From assembly GCA_947623455.1 (NCBI GenBank), contig OX392540.1, forward strand, positions 28,948,410 to 29,012,409: 64,000 nucleotides of DNA. The letters are read 5' to 3'. Source of the DNA: Mimachlamys varia. Taxonomy: Eukaryota > Mollusca > Bivalvia > Pectinida > Pectinidae. The notes under the pieces were generated by a model. That model did no database searches. It was not told the DNA's origin and saw only the letters and a program-made list of their open reading frames with translations. This document shows positions 49,610-61,497 of the stretch, piece by piece. Each line of letters starts with the position of its first letter. The stretch's first letter is position 1. The position numbers and the translations under genes were made by a program.

Positions 49610-50848
49610 CGAATCCTTTTGTTATATTCGAAATTGTTATACCAAGCTCATGTAAGCTTGAGAACGACAGATTAACAAGCCCTCGGCCATTCCACAACAA
49701 TCTGTTTATAAATCTTAAAACACCATATCAATAATGTTTATGTCGCTGCTAGGATGCTTGCCATAAGGAAATACATTGTATCACAATTAATTCAAGCTCG
49801 AAAAACAGAACATATAAATCAGCTCAGGTCGAGTGGATTTAAACATCTGCTCTAATCCGTTATAATTGTTCATAGTAAGAGAGGCCGTCTTAACTTCCAA
49901 CAACGACAATCTTTACGCGTGCCTTAGTAGTGAACGTATGTGAAACTACATTGTAACATTGATAACACACTTGGTTGTTTTTAATTATTGTCACAATCTA
50001 CATGTAGTACGTGAAGATGGTTTCCTATTGTTACACATAAGGTCAAAATCTAATTATAGCAGTCACGTTGTTGATAATGATTCGAGAGACGATGTAAACC
50101 TTCCCTTTACTCATGTTTTGTCATTAATTTAATTGATTTAAAGTTCAGGTAATGATTTTGTTGACGCCTTTGTATTTTCCGATTTTTTATGTCTACATCA
50201 CCATTTAACGTTTTGACCTCGCGACGAGAAGCCGTGGTCTTGACATTAGTGTTTAGGCGTATTTCCCATGATTATAGGAATGTAACATAAATAATACATA
50301 CTTTGAGTCAGAGCATGTTAAGTGATGACGTTATGTATTTTTTACTTTATTTTAAAATTTTGTATGTTATGTAATATTATATTTGGTTAAAGCATTGAGT
50401 AAAATAGCCTGACATGAAGTTTTCGTAAATGCTTCTGTTGTCACATTTAAGACGTCTAGTATATTGTTCCAAAAGTGTCAAGTATGACGGTAGAAGAAGT
50501 TTACAATTGACCAATGACTGCGCTGTTAAGTGCATTCCTTCAAATTAACCTCAAGAAACATGATTGTAATTCACGCACCATTTTCAGTAATCAAGGATAA
50601 TGCTTACCTATAGGTGATCGTTGGTTAACATAGCTTCTGGATATGGCGAATTTACACGCGCATATTATGCACCTTCAATAGATTTCGGTACCATTGGTAA
50701 GTTTAAAGTGGATATAATCGAATAATTAAACACAGTACAAACTTTGTTGAAACGGTCTTAATGATCCGTTAAAAACAGTATACGGTTAAACATGTATTAA
50801 ATAAATTACAATTGTTCTGATTTAATCAAAACACATTTTTTCACTATA
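49610..50848. other. Non-coding, nothing recognised apart from a family I fragment
   Basis: Only the fragment at 50100-50190 is identifiable. Confidence 0.5.
50100..50190 (+). repeat. Dispersed family I, forward fragment
   Basis: Contains TTTAATTGATTTAAAGTTCA and ends TTGACGCCTTTGTATTTTCC. Confidence 0.5.
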
Positions 50849-51684
50849 CAGTGAAACCTCGCTTAAAGACCACCTCAGAATTAAAACCACCTAGCTATTA
50901 AGACCACTTCATTTCAGTCCCGAAAAATCTTCTATATATCTGTGTTTTTTAAGCTTCACTATTTAGACCACCTCACTATTATGACCACCTCGCTATAAAG
51001 ACCAGTTTTGAAAAGTCCCAAATACCATTTTTACAATACGTTTCACCTCACTATTCAGGCCACCGACCAAGCTTAAAGTCAACTGGTGTGTATTCCAATA
51101 TGTACACCTGTCAGTAAGTTATAAGTAAGCCGTATTCTTTTGTCAAATGGACTAATTAGTTACAATTACTGTGTGTTTAACATGATAAAGATCACGTAAC
51201 ACACACATATGCTGCACCTCTTAAATTTAGTAATAGATAAAGTATACCGAAAAAAATGAATAAAACTGCATCATACAGCTGTTTCGTCCTCCTAGGACTC
51301 TTCAGTGATGCTAGCGGCCAAAAGGTAGGAATCCAAAATGTAGCAGCAGAAGGGCCAGGTGCGTTAAACACGCTTTAGGTTATGAATTTATAAGTAAAAA
51401 TAAACTAGTTCTGTATAATTTCAAATCGTGCACTACGAAAATGTGTATAGTATGTACCGTACCACTACTCAAATAAGATTAACTGTGGCTATGGAGGCTC
51501 TAGCAAACCTCGAGGACTAAAAAATCCACCAGCATAATTATATATTAGTTAATGGATCATGAAAACATGCCAAAAAATTGATTTCAGAGAAATCTGAGTG
51601 GTCACCTTAATTTTTAATACCACCCCGCTATCAAGACCACGTTGGTGCATTCCCTATGGTGGTCTTAATAGAGAGGTTTCACTG
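50849..51684. mobile_element. Non-autonomous pogo/Tigger-like DNA transposon (MITE) with a nested repeat
   Basis: 836 bp bounded by TA on both sides. The left end reads CAGTGAAACCTCGCTTAAAG and the right end GAGGTTTCACTG, an inverted terminal repeat with the CAGT...ACTG ends of the pogo/Tigger group. Short AAGACCACCTC motifs repeat just inside both ends. It codes for nothing and carries a family II copy at about 51185-51535. Confidence 0.75.
51185..51535 (-). repeat. Dispersed family II, near-complete reverse copy inside the pogo-like element
   Basis: CACACATATGCTGCACCTCT through ACTCTTCAGTGATGCTAGCG to TGTGGCTATGGAGGCTCTAG. It is either nested in, or an original part of, the element at 50849-51684. 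Confidence 0.65.
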
Positions 51685-52198
51685 TACTTCGATGGGACAA
51701 AAGGCAAACGAGTCCCTGTTTTTTAAGCAGGAAACTTGTTTTAACCCTTAAATAGATTCGTTCAAACTGATAAGGTAAGTGGATAACACTTGACATTCTT
51801 ATTTCAACCCAACCCAGATCCCAGGTAGAATATTTGTGAAGTAGTGGTACCGATTGGATCAATATCACCAATATACGAGATGTGTATGGTAATTGTACCG
51901 ACAGGTGCTATCACATAAGATATGTACATTAGGTAAATATTCATAACGAAATAACAGTATAACCCTAGGCTCCATTATCGCAGCCGTTGTTAATTTTATC
52001 ATGCGTTCACTTAAAACGTTAGTCAACAGGACGCTGCAATTTGAAATCAAGGTAGGTTATTTAAAATAAAAACAAGAAAACACATTGCTGGGCCTTAAGG
52101 TTGTTTCCAACTTTGACTTATTTGTGGAATTCGAAAAATGCAATCTATGTAGCGAGGGCTACGTTAGAAGATTGTCAAAAAGGGAAATAAAATAATAT
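51685..52198. other. Single-copy spacer before the duplicated block
   Basis: DNA between the pogo-like element and module L; it is not repeated elsewhere in the window and has no coding signal. Confidence 0.5.
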
Positions 52199-54994
52199 CG
52201 GTTTTTTATGTCACCGTTTATGAAAAAAAACCAACATATTTGATATGCTTTAAAAGATGGCAGAATAATTCTTCACATTTCGCAGCAAAAATATAAATAT
52301 CATAATACACAGCGTAGTCAATTTATCTGAATCGAGCATATGTGACGTCTAAATAGTACTTGGGTAGAAGAAAAACGAAGTTTTCACTAATGCTTTATTA
52401 TTTAAGACAATTTAAGACTAATCAGTAGTGTGAAATCCAATTCCATAGCTGCTCGCAGTGAGAACGGAATTAAATTATTTACACACAGTCAATGAAGAAG
52501 AGGTTTACTGATATTTCTGAAAGGAAATGGAAGTCACCTTTGGTGTTTTATTTCCATAGGTTAAAACTCATACAATAAGATTATAATAGGCACTCATCCA
52601 AGTTTTATCAACGCTTCTTCACTAATGGAAATCCATTAACTTTAAAACCACTGTAGAAAAGCATTACTGAAATTTCATTTAGTTAAGATTTTTCTCGAAT
52701 CATTTGCAATGCTTTCCTAGTGTTTTGTTTTTAACTAAATAATTAACCTATCGGTCAAACCAAATGGTTTAATTTCTATCGTTTCCTCTAATCCTCTTCC
52801 CCAATTTTCCTTAATCCTGCTTTCTTCAATAAATACTTCCACCCAATAAATCTACTGCTGTTGTTCTCGTGTATGTAAATATACCTTGGGCGTTATCATA
52901 CTAGACCGGCTCAATACACTGTACAATGTTGCCCAATGTCTTTGTAATTTATAGCTACAATTTATACCTACTTAATGAAATCTGTGTGGTATACATTTTG
53001 CCATTGCAATCTATGGTGGCGACGAAAAAGGTGTGACAGGAAACTGCCCTTGTTTCCCTAAGTTGGCATTTATAGAAAACGGAAAAAATATTAATGAGTA
53101 AATATTTCTGGAAGCAAAAATGCATAAACGCATTTAATATGATTTTTTTTAGATTTTCTGAGATATAAGGCATGGTTTATATAATACTTCAAATATAGAT
53201 ATTTTCAATACATCTACACTACAAAAAACTTACCAGATCTCAACGGCATATGTTGGAACTCGTCAAGGGAAAAAAGCAATACCGAAGCGTCAACAAAACT
53301 ATAATTCAAATCCGTAAAAGGTAAAAGGAACAAAGACAATATTTACGCAAAGACCCGAGAAAAAGTGCAAGAAAGTAAGACCAGGTGTTCCAGAGCAGTA
53401 AGCGTATTATGCTTCAACGACGATGTATATCATGTCCTCAAAGTGAGAAATGAGGCAGTTTTTGATTTGATTGAAATATACCTGCTAACACCCACAGTAT
53501 GATGCGTGAGGCAGCCTACGAATGAAACAAAACCTGTCAATTTGTGGTTTTGTTTTATTCCCTCTAGTTTGGTCAACAAAACTGAATCGGCAAAAGCAAA
53601 AATTGAAATATTTGTATATTCTACTTACAACAGGGTTGTTTCTTTGCTTCAAAATATACGTAAGTCCAAGTAGACAAGACCTTGGATTCTGTCAGCGGAC
53701 CGAGAGCTATCGATCAGTTACATACGGAGTGTACTATTCCTTTCAAAACATTCAGCTTTTAGGAATCAAAACCTTAATGCAAATATAATGTGACCAGATT
53801 GATTACTGTAGTGACAAAGCCTTCAAATGTCTGCTAGCCGGAATCATGAACACAAACTGCTTCCTGCTAATAATTGGCCAAAGCAATCTTCAACAGTTTA
53901 AGACAATGCACTGAGTACAAAACCCAAATTCACAGGAAGTTGTTTTAATAATATTTTCCGTGAGAATATTTCTTGCTTTTGTTAATATATTCGTCCGAAT
54001 TTTAAAATCCAATTGAATAGCGCCCTGATACACTCTATAGTCTAGGTTTATAAAATCAGTTCCTGGGCCATAGTCTGTAGGTATATTAGATAGGGTTACC
54101 AAATATGAGTATTTCACGGGTGTTGGGGGCCTCGGGCTATAGTTTGTAGGTATATTAGATAGGGTTACCAAATATGAGTATTTCACGTGTGTTGGGGGCC
54201 TCGGGCTATAGTTTACAGGTATATTAGATAGGGTTACCAAATATAAGTATTTCACGGGTGTTGGGGGCCTCGGGCTATAGTTTGTAGGTATATTAGATAG
54301 GGTTACCAAATATGAGTATTTCACGGGTGTTGGGGGCCTCGGGTTATAGTTTGTAGGTATATTAGATAGGGTTACCAAATATGAGTATTTCACGTGTGTT
54401 GGGAGCCATACACAAAGGTGGACTAAACACAGAAACAATAACGTAACGATTTTAGTAAGCTTGTTTTATCAGCTAACATAGGTGCAGCGTCCGTCCATTC
54501 AACATTTTCTAACAATCTACCAGATAGTTTAACCAAATTCGGCATCCTTTGAGGATGGGAGTTAAACATTATTGTAATGGTATATATGCCCGGAATACCC
54601 GGGGTCTGAGAAGCGGGCTACGATTGGGAAAATTTAGTCCTAAAATTTCTTCTCCTAATGGAATGACAAGATATTAGCAAGTCTGAGGTATCGTAGAGTC
54701 AATATGATTCGATTTTGTATAAACGGTTGGACAAACGCAGCAATCTATTATATATCAACATATCTTCCCCAAGAAGGACAGCCCCAGGGTATTCATTCCT
54801 GTTTTATGTTAAAATCTTTGCTCTATCTTACACCTTTACTAAGTGGGAATATTAAAACCAACCCCGGCCCTGCAAACCTGAATTTTTATTATCAAAATGT
54901 GAAACGTATAGTCAACAAAACTGATATTTCAACTCAAATGTTGTTTCTGGATCGGCCGACATTTAAATTCTCAAGGAGATTTGGCTACAAGAAG
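52199..54994. repeat. Segmental duplication module L, copy 1
   Basis: About 2.8 kb nearly identical to 58773-61497, apart from scattered substitutions, small indels and one extra 69-bp minisatellite unit. It begins at GGTTTTTTATGTCACCG and ends at the retrotransposon fragment. A family I copy lies at about 53270-53450. No gene is recognisable. Confidence 0.9.
54085..54410. repeat. 69-bp minisatellite, about five units
   Basis: The unit contains GTATATTAGATAGGGTTACC and TTTCACGGGTGTTGGGGGCC. Because 69 is divisible by three, the - strand stays open for 182 residues with a 23-residue repeat (KYSYLVTLSNIPTNYSPRPP). This is a by-product of the repeat, not a supported protein. Confidence 0.9.
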
Positions 54995-55003
54995 GTAATA
55001 TAA
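54704..55003 (+). pseudogene. Truncated N-terminus of a non-LTR retrotransposon ORF with 2A-like NPGP motif (copy 1)
   Basis: A 99-residue frame starting at ATG. Residues 46-56 read LSGNIKTNPGP, followed by NFYYQNVKRIVNK (60-72). This resembles the start of the ORF of many CR1/L2-like retrotransposons of marine invertebrates, where a 2A-like D(V/I)ExNPGP peptide precedes the endonuclease domain (NxRSxxNK-like). Here Asp and Glu of the 2A core are Asn and Lys, while NPGP is intact. The frame ends where module M begins (about 54995), so the endonuclease and reverse transcriptase are absent. A dead 5' fragment, duplicated with module L. Confidence 0.6.
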
Positions 55004-55632
55004 ATGGTAGTTGTTTGACTCAAAGATGACGTCACAAACATGTGCTGCACGTAACACACACGCGTGCTGCACGTAACACACATATGTGCTGCATCAAACT
55101 ACATTTAATATCATACATTTCGGCTTACTTGTTGTGATTAGCAACGATGACTCGGTTCTCATTTTGAGGAGTGGTGCTTACTTGGATGTGACCTTGATTT
55201 ACATGGCGGGTGTCGTCAATGAGGCAGAAGACGCTTAATTACTCTTCCGGAACACCTGGTCTAATTATCTTGTGCTTTTACGATAGTCTCTATGTAATTA
55301 TTTCCGTTGTTTCTTATTTGCCTCTAGTTTAATCGATTTTGATTTCGGACTTCGTTTTCGTAGACGCTTTGGTATTCTCTGGGTTTTTTTTAACTGTAAG
55401 CGAAGGTCTGATCTGGCACCAAATGTGTCTAGGTAGAAGGTGCATTATGCAATAAGAGTTGTACATCGCCACAATTTACCTTTCAATAGACATGTTTTTT
55501 TTACATTTTTAACACTAATGCGAGAAAACCTCATGTCGTGCCCTACTACCCAGTGTTGAATATCATCAGTGACCCAGATTATTCCAATACAATTCATGGC
55601 CAACCAGGTGTGACAGCAGTGTCTGGGTCAAG
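54995..55632. repeat. Module M, copy 1
   Basis: 0.64 kb segment starting GTAATATAAATGGTAG, with a doublet of GTGCTGCACGTAACACAC, an almost complete forward copy of dispersed family I (about 55130-55385), and a short lead into the 57-bp array. It recurs exactly 1417 bases downstream. Confidence 0.9.
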
Positions 55633-56411
55633 TGCAATAGACAGTCATGACGTAGGCCTTGAGTGCGACCTCATTACAATAGACACTATACGGGTAGAGG
55701 CTATTTGACCCAGGCCTAGGCTGGGTCCTTAGTACAATAGACAGTGTACGGGTAGAGGTTATTAACCCAGGCCTGGACTGGGTCCTCAGTACAATAGACA
55801 GTCTACGGGTAGAGGTTATTGATACAGGCCTGGATTGGGTCCTCAGTACAATAGACAGTGTACAGATAGAGGTTATTGACCCAGGCCTGGACTGGGTCCT
55901 CAGTACAATAGATAGTGTACGGGTAGAGGTTATTGACCCAGGCCTGGACTGGGTCCTCAGTACAATAGACAGTGTACACGTATATGTTATTGACCCAGGC
56001 CTGGACTGGGTCCTCGATACAATAGATAGTGTATGGGTAGAGGTTATTGACCCAGGCCTGGACTGGGACCTCAGTACAATAGACAGTGTACGGGTAGAGG
56101 TTATTTACCCAGGCCTTGACTGGGTCCTCACTACAATAGACAGCGTACAGGTAGAGGTCATTGACCAAGGCCTGGAGTGGGTCCTCAGTACAACAGACAG
56201 TGTACATGTAGAGGTTATTGACCTCAGTACAATAGACAGTGTACAGGTAGAGGTTATTGACCCAGGCCTGGACTGGGTCCTCAGTACAATAGACAGTGTA
56301 CAGGTAGAGGTTATTAACCCAGGCCTGGACTGGGTCCTCAGTACAATAGACAGTGTACACGTATAGATTATTGACCCAGGCCTGGACTTGGTCCACAGTA
56401 CAATAGACACT
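55633..56411. repeat. 57-bp minisatellite array 1
   Basis: About 13 units holding GACCCAGGCCTGGACTGGGT and CAGTACAATAGACAGTGTAC. One unit at about 56215-56235 is internally truncated. Open frames of 231 and 131 residues on the - strand arise from the 19-codon periodicity. Confidence 0.95.
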
Positions 56412-57049
56412 GTAATATAAATGGTAGTTGTTTGACTCAAAGATGACGTCACAAACATGTGCTGCACGTAACACACACGCGTGCTGCACGCAACACACAT
56501 ATGTGCTGCATCAAACTACATTTAATATCATACATTTCGGCTTACTTGTTGTGATTAGCAACGATGACTCGGTTCTCATTTTGAGGAGTGATGCTTACTT
56601 GGATGTGACCTTGATTTACATGGCGGGTGTCGTCAATGAGGCAGAAGACGCTTAATTACTCTTCCGGAACACCTGGTCTAATTATCTTGTGCTTTTACGA
56701 TAGTCTCTATGTAATTATTTCCGTTGTTTCTTATTTGCCTCTAGTTTAATCGATATTGAGTTCGGACTTCGTTTTCGTAGACGCTTGGGTATTCTCTGGG
56801 TTTTTTTTAACTGTAAGCGAAGGTCTGATCTGGCACCAAATGTGTCTAGGTAGAAGGTGCATTATGCAATAAGAGTTGTACATCGCCACAATTTACCTTT
56901 CAATAGACATGTTTTTTTTACATTTTTAACACTAATGCGAGAAAACCTCATGTCGTGCCCTACTACCCAGTGTTGAATATCATCAGTGACCCAGATTATT
57001 CCAATACAATTCATGGCCAACCAGGTGTGACAGCAGTGTCTGGGTCAAG
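56412..57049. repeat. Module M, copy 2
   Basis: Near-identical copy of 54995-55632 at an offset of 1417 bases. Its left border joins to the last unit of the first 57-bp array, so M plus array was duplicated as a block. Confidence 0.9.
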
Positions 57050-58772
57050 TGCAATAGACAGTCATGACGTAGGCCTTGAGTGCGACCTCATTACAATAGA
57101 CACTATACGGGTAGAGGTTATTTGACCCAGGCCTAGGCTGGGTCCTTAGTACAATAGACAGTGTACGGGTAGAGGTTATTAACCCAGGCCTGGACTGGGT
57201 CCTCAGTACAATAGACAGTCTACGGGTAGAGGTTATTGATACAGGCCTGGATTGGGTCCTCAGTACAACAGACAGTCTACGGGTAGAAGTTATTTGACCC
57301 AGGCCTGGACTGGGTCCTCAGTACAATAGACAGTGTACAGGTAGAGGTTATTGACCAAGATCTGGACTGGGTCCTTAGTACAATAGACAGTGTACGGGTA
57401 GAGGTTATTGACCCAGGCCTGGACTGGGTCCTCAGTACAATAGACAGTGTACGGGTTGAGGTTATTGACCCAGGCCTGGACTGGGTCCTCAGTACAATAG
57501 ACAGCGTACAGGTAGAGGTTATTGACCCAGGCCTGGACTGGGTCCTCAGTACAATAGACAGTGTACGGGTAGAGGTTATTGACCCAGGCCTGGACTGGGT
57601 CCTCAGTACAATAGACGGTGTACAGGTAGAGGTTATTGACCCAGGCCTGGACTGGGTCCTCAGTACAATAGACAGTGTACACGTATATGTTATTGACCCA
57701 GGCCTGGACTGGGTCCTCGATACAATAGATAGTGTATGGGTAGAGGTTATTGACCCAGGCCTGGACTGGGACCTCAGTACAATAGACAGTGTACGGGTAG
57801 AGGTTATTTACCCAGGCCTTGACTGGGTCCTCACTACAATAGACAGCGTACAGGTAGAGGTCATTGACCAAGGCCTGGAGTGGGTCCTCAGTACAACAGA
57901 CAGTGTACATGTAGAGGTTATTGACCTCAGTACAATAGACAGTGTACAGGTAGAGGTTATTGACCCAGGCCTGGACTGGGTCCTCAGTACAATAGACAGT
58001 GTACAGGTAGAGGTTATTAACCCAGGCCTGGACTGGGTCCTCAGTACAATAGACAGTGTACACGTATAGATTATTGACCCAGTCCTGGACTTGGTCCACA
58101 GTACAATAGACAGTGTACGGGTAGAGGTTATTGACCCAGGCCTGGACTGGGTCCTCAGTACAATAGACACTGTACGGGTAGAGGTTATTGACCTAGGCCT
58201 GGACTGGGTCCTCAGTACAATAAATAGTGTACGGGTAGAGGTTATTGACCCAGGCCTGGACTGGGTCCTCAGTACAATAGACACTGTACGGGTAGAGGAT
58301 ATTGACCGAGGCCTGGACTGGGTCCTCAGTACAATAGACAGTGTACGGGTAGAGGTTATTGACCCAGGCCTGGACTGGGTCCTCAGTACAATAAATAGTG
58401 TACGGGTAGAGGTTTTTGACCCAGGCCTGGACTGGGTCCTCAGTACAATAGACAGTGTACAGATAGAGGTTATTGACCCAGGCCTGGACTGGGTCCTCAG
58501 TACAATAGATAGTGTACGGTAGAGGTTGTTGACCCAGGCCTGGACTGGGACCTCAGTACAATAAATAGTGTACGGGTAGAGGTTATTGACCCAGGCCTGG
58601 ACATGGACCTCTGTACAATAAACAGTTTACGGTTAGAGGTTATTGACCCAGGCCTGGACAGGGTCCTCAGTACAATAGACACTGTACGGGTAGAGGTTAT
58701 TGACCCAGTCCTGGACTGGGTCTGCAGTACAATAGACAGTGTACGGGTAGAGGTTATTTGACCGGGGCCTTG
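57050..58772. repeat. 57-bp minisatellite array 2
   Basis: About 30 units of the same repeat. The same order of variant units as in array 1, including the truncated unit (about 57920), reappears here, shifted by about five units relative to module M. It gives open frames of up to 269 residues on the - strand and 143 on the + strand. Confidence 0.95.
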
Positions 58773-60649
58773 ACGGTTTTTTATGTCACCGTTTATGAAA
58801 AAAACCAACATATTTGATATGCTTTAAAAGATGGCAGAATAATTCTTCACATTTCGCAGCAAAAATATAAATATCATAATACACAGCGTAGTCAATTTAT
58901 CTGAATCGAGCATATGTGACGTCTAAATAGTACTTGGGTAGAAGAAAAACGAAGTTTTCACTAATGCTTTATTATTTAAGACAATTCAAGACTAATCAGT
59001 AGTGTGAAATCCAATTCCATAGCTGCTCGCAGTGAGAACGGAGTTAAATTATTTACACACAGTCAATGAAGAAGAGGTTTACTGATATTTCTGAAAGGAA
59101 ATGGCAGTCACCTTTGGTGTTTTATTTCCATAGGTTAAAAATCCTACAATAAGATTATAATGGGCACTCATCCAAGTTTTATCAACGCTTCTTCACCAAT
59201 GGAAATCCATTAACTTCATAACCACTGTAGAAAAGCATTACTGAAATTTCATTTAGTTAAGATTTTTCTCGAATCATTTGCAATGCTTTCCTAGTGTTTT
59301 GTTTTTAACTAAATAATTAACCTATCGGTCAAACCAAATGGTTTAATTTCTATCGTTTCCTCTAATCCTCTTCCCCAATTTTCCTTTACCTGCTTTCTTC
59401 AATAAATACTTCCACCAAATAAATCTACTGCTGGTGTTCTCGTGTATGTAAATATAGCTTGGGCGTTATCATACTAGACCGGCTCAATACACTGTACAAT
59501 GTTGCCCAATGTCTTTGTAATTTATAGCTACAATTTATACCTACTTAATGAGATCTGTGTGGTATACATTTTACCATTGCAATTTATGGTGGCGACGAAA
59601 AAGGTGTGACAGGAAACTGCCCTTGTTTCCCTAAGTTGGCATTTATAGAAAACGGAAAAAAATATTAATGAGTAAATATTTCTGGAAGCAAAAATGCATA
59701 AACGCATTTAATATGATTTTTTAGATTTTCTGAGATATAAGGCATGGTTTATATAATACTTCAAATATAGATATTTTCAATACATCTACACTACAAAAAA
59801 CTTACCAGAACTCAACGGCATATGTTGGAACTCGTCAAGGGAAAAAAGCAATACCGAAGCGTCAATAAAACTAGAATTCAAACCCGTAAAAGGTAAAAGG
59901 AACAAAGACAATATTTACGCAAAGACCCGAGAAAAAGTGCAAGAAAGTAAGACCAGGTGTTCCAGAGCAGTAAGCGTATTATGCTTCAACGACGATGTAT
60001 ATCATGTCCTCAAAGTGAGAAATGAGGCAGTTTTTGATTTGATTGAAATATACCTGCTAACACCCACAGTATGATGCGTGAGGCAGCCTACGAATGAAAC
60101 AAAACCTGTCAATTTGTGGTTTTGTTTTATTCCCTCTAGTTTGGTCAACAAAACTGAATCGGCAAAAGCAATAATTGAAATATTTGTATATTCTACTTAT
60201 AACAGTGTTGTTTCTTTGCTTCAAAATATATGTAAGTCCAAGTAGGCAAGACCTTGGATTCTGTCAGCGGACCGAGAGCTATCGATCAGTTACATACGGT
60301 GTGTGCTATTCCTTTCTAAACATTCAGCTTTTAGGAATCAAAAACTTAATGCAAATATAATGTGACCAGATTGATTACTGTAGTGACAAAGCCTTCAAAT
60401 GTCTGCTAGCCGGAATCATGAACACAAACTGCTTCCTGCTAATAATTGGCCAAAGCAAACTTCAACAGTTTAAGACAATGCACTGAGTACAAAACCCAAA
60501 TTCACAGGAAGTTGTTTTAATAATATTTTCCGTGAGAATATTTCTTGCTTTTGTTAATATATTCGTCCGAATTTTAAAATCCAATTGAATAGCGCCCTGA
60601 TACACTCTATAGTCTAGTTGTATAAAATCAGTTCCCGGGCCATAGTCTG

Positions 60650-60915
60650 TAGGTATATTAGATGGGGTAACCAAATATGAGTATTTCACGGGTGTTGGGG
60701 GCCTCGGGCTATAGTTTGTAGGTATATTAGATAGGGTTACCAAATATGAGTATTTCACGTGTGTTGGGGGCCTCGGGCTATAGTTTATAGGTATATTAGA
60801 TAGGGTTACCAAATATGAGTATTTCACGGGTGTTGGGGGCCTCGGGCTATAGTTTGTAGGTATATTAGATAGGGTTACCAAATATGAGTATTTCACGTGT
60901 GTTGGGAGCCATACA
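60650..60915. repeat. 69-bp minisatellite, about four units
   Basis: The same array as at 54085 in the second L module, one unit shorter. The flanks on both sides are conserved, so the copy number changed after the duplication. Confidence 0.9.
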
Positions 60916-61206
60916 CAAAGGTGGACTAAACACAGAAACAATAACGTAACGATTTTAGTAAGCTTGTTTTATCAGCTAACATAGGTGCAGCGTCCGTCCA
61001 TTCAACATTTTCTAACAATCTACCAGATAGTTTAACCAAATTCGGCATCCTTTGAGGATGGGAGTTAAACTTTGTTGTAATGGTATATATGCCCGGAATA
61101 ACCGGGGTCTGAGAAGCGGGCTACGATTGGGAAAATTTAGTCCTAAAATTTCTTCTCCTAATGGAATGACAAGATATTAGCAAGTCTGAGGTATCGTAGA
61201 GTCAAT

Positions 61207-61434
61207 ATGATTCGATTTTGTATAAACGGTTGGACAAACGCAGCAATCTATTATATATCAACATATCTTCCCCACGAAGGACAGCCCCAGGGTATTCATT
61301 CCTGTTTTATGTTAAAATCTTTGCTCTATCTTACACCTTTACTAAGTGGGAATATCAAAACCAACCCCGGCCCTGCAAACCTGAATTTTTATTATCAAAA
61401 TGTGAGACGTATAGTCAACAAAACTGATATTTAA
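61207..61434 (+). pseudogene. Truncated non-LTR retrotransposon ORF start (copy 2)
   Basis: The duplicate of the fragment at 54704, 75 residues, with the same LSGNIKTNPGP and a following NFYYQNVRRIVNK. A stop codon after NKTDI (TAA in place of TCA) ends it 24 residues earlier than copy 1, showing that neither copy is under coding constraint. Confidence 0.6.
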
Positions 61435-61497
61435 ACTCAAATGTTGTTTCTGGATCGGCCGACATTTAAATTCTCAAGGAGATTTGGCTACAAGAAG

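Larger units (their letters stand above)
58773..61497. repeat. Segmental duplication module L, copy 2
   Basis: About 2.7 kb copy of 52199-54994 in the same orientation. Its left border joins directly to the last 57-bp unit of the preceding array (GGGGCCTTGAC then GGTTTTTTATG). It has four instead of five 69-bp units. Confidence 0.9.

Noticed and set aside
53890..54438. 182-residue open frame with repeated KYSYLVTLSNIPTNYSPRPP
   Set aside because: It is a translation of the 69-bp minisatellite; the copy number and hence the length changes between duplicates.
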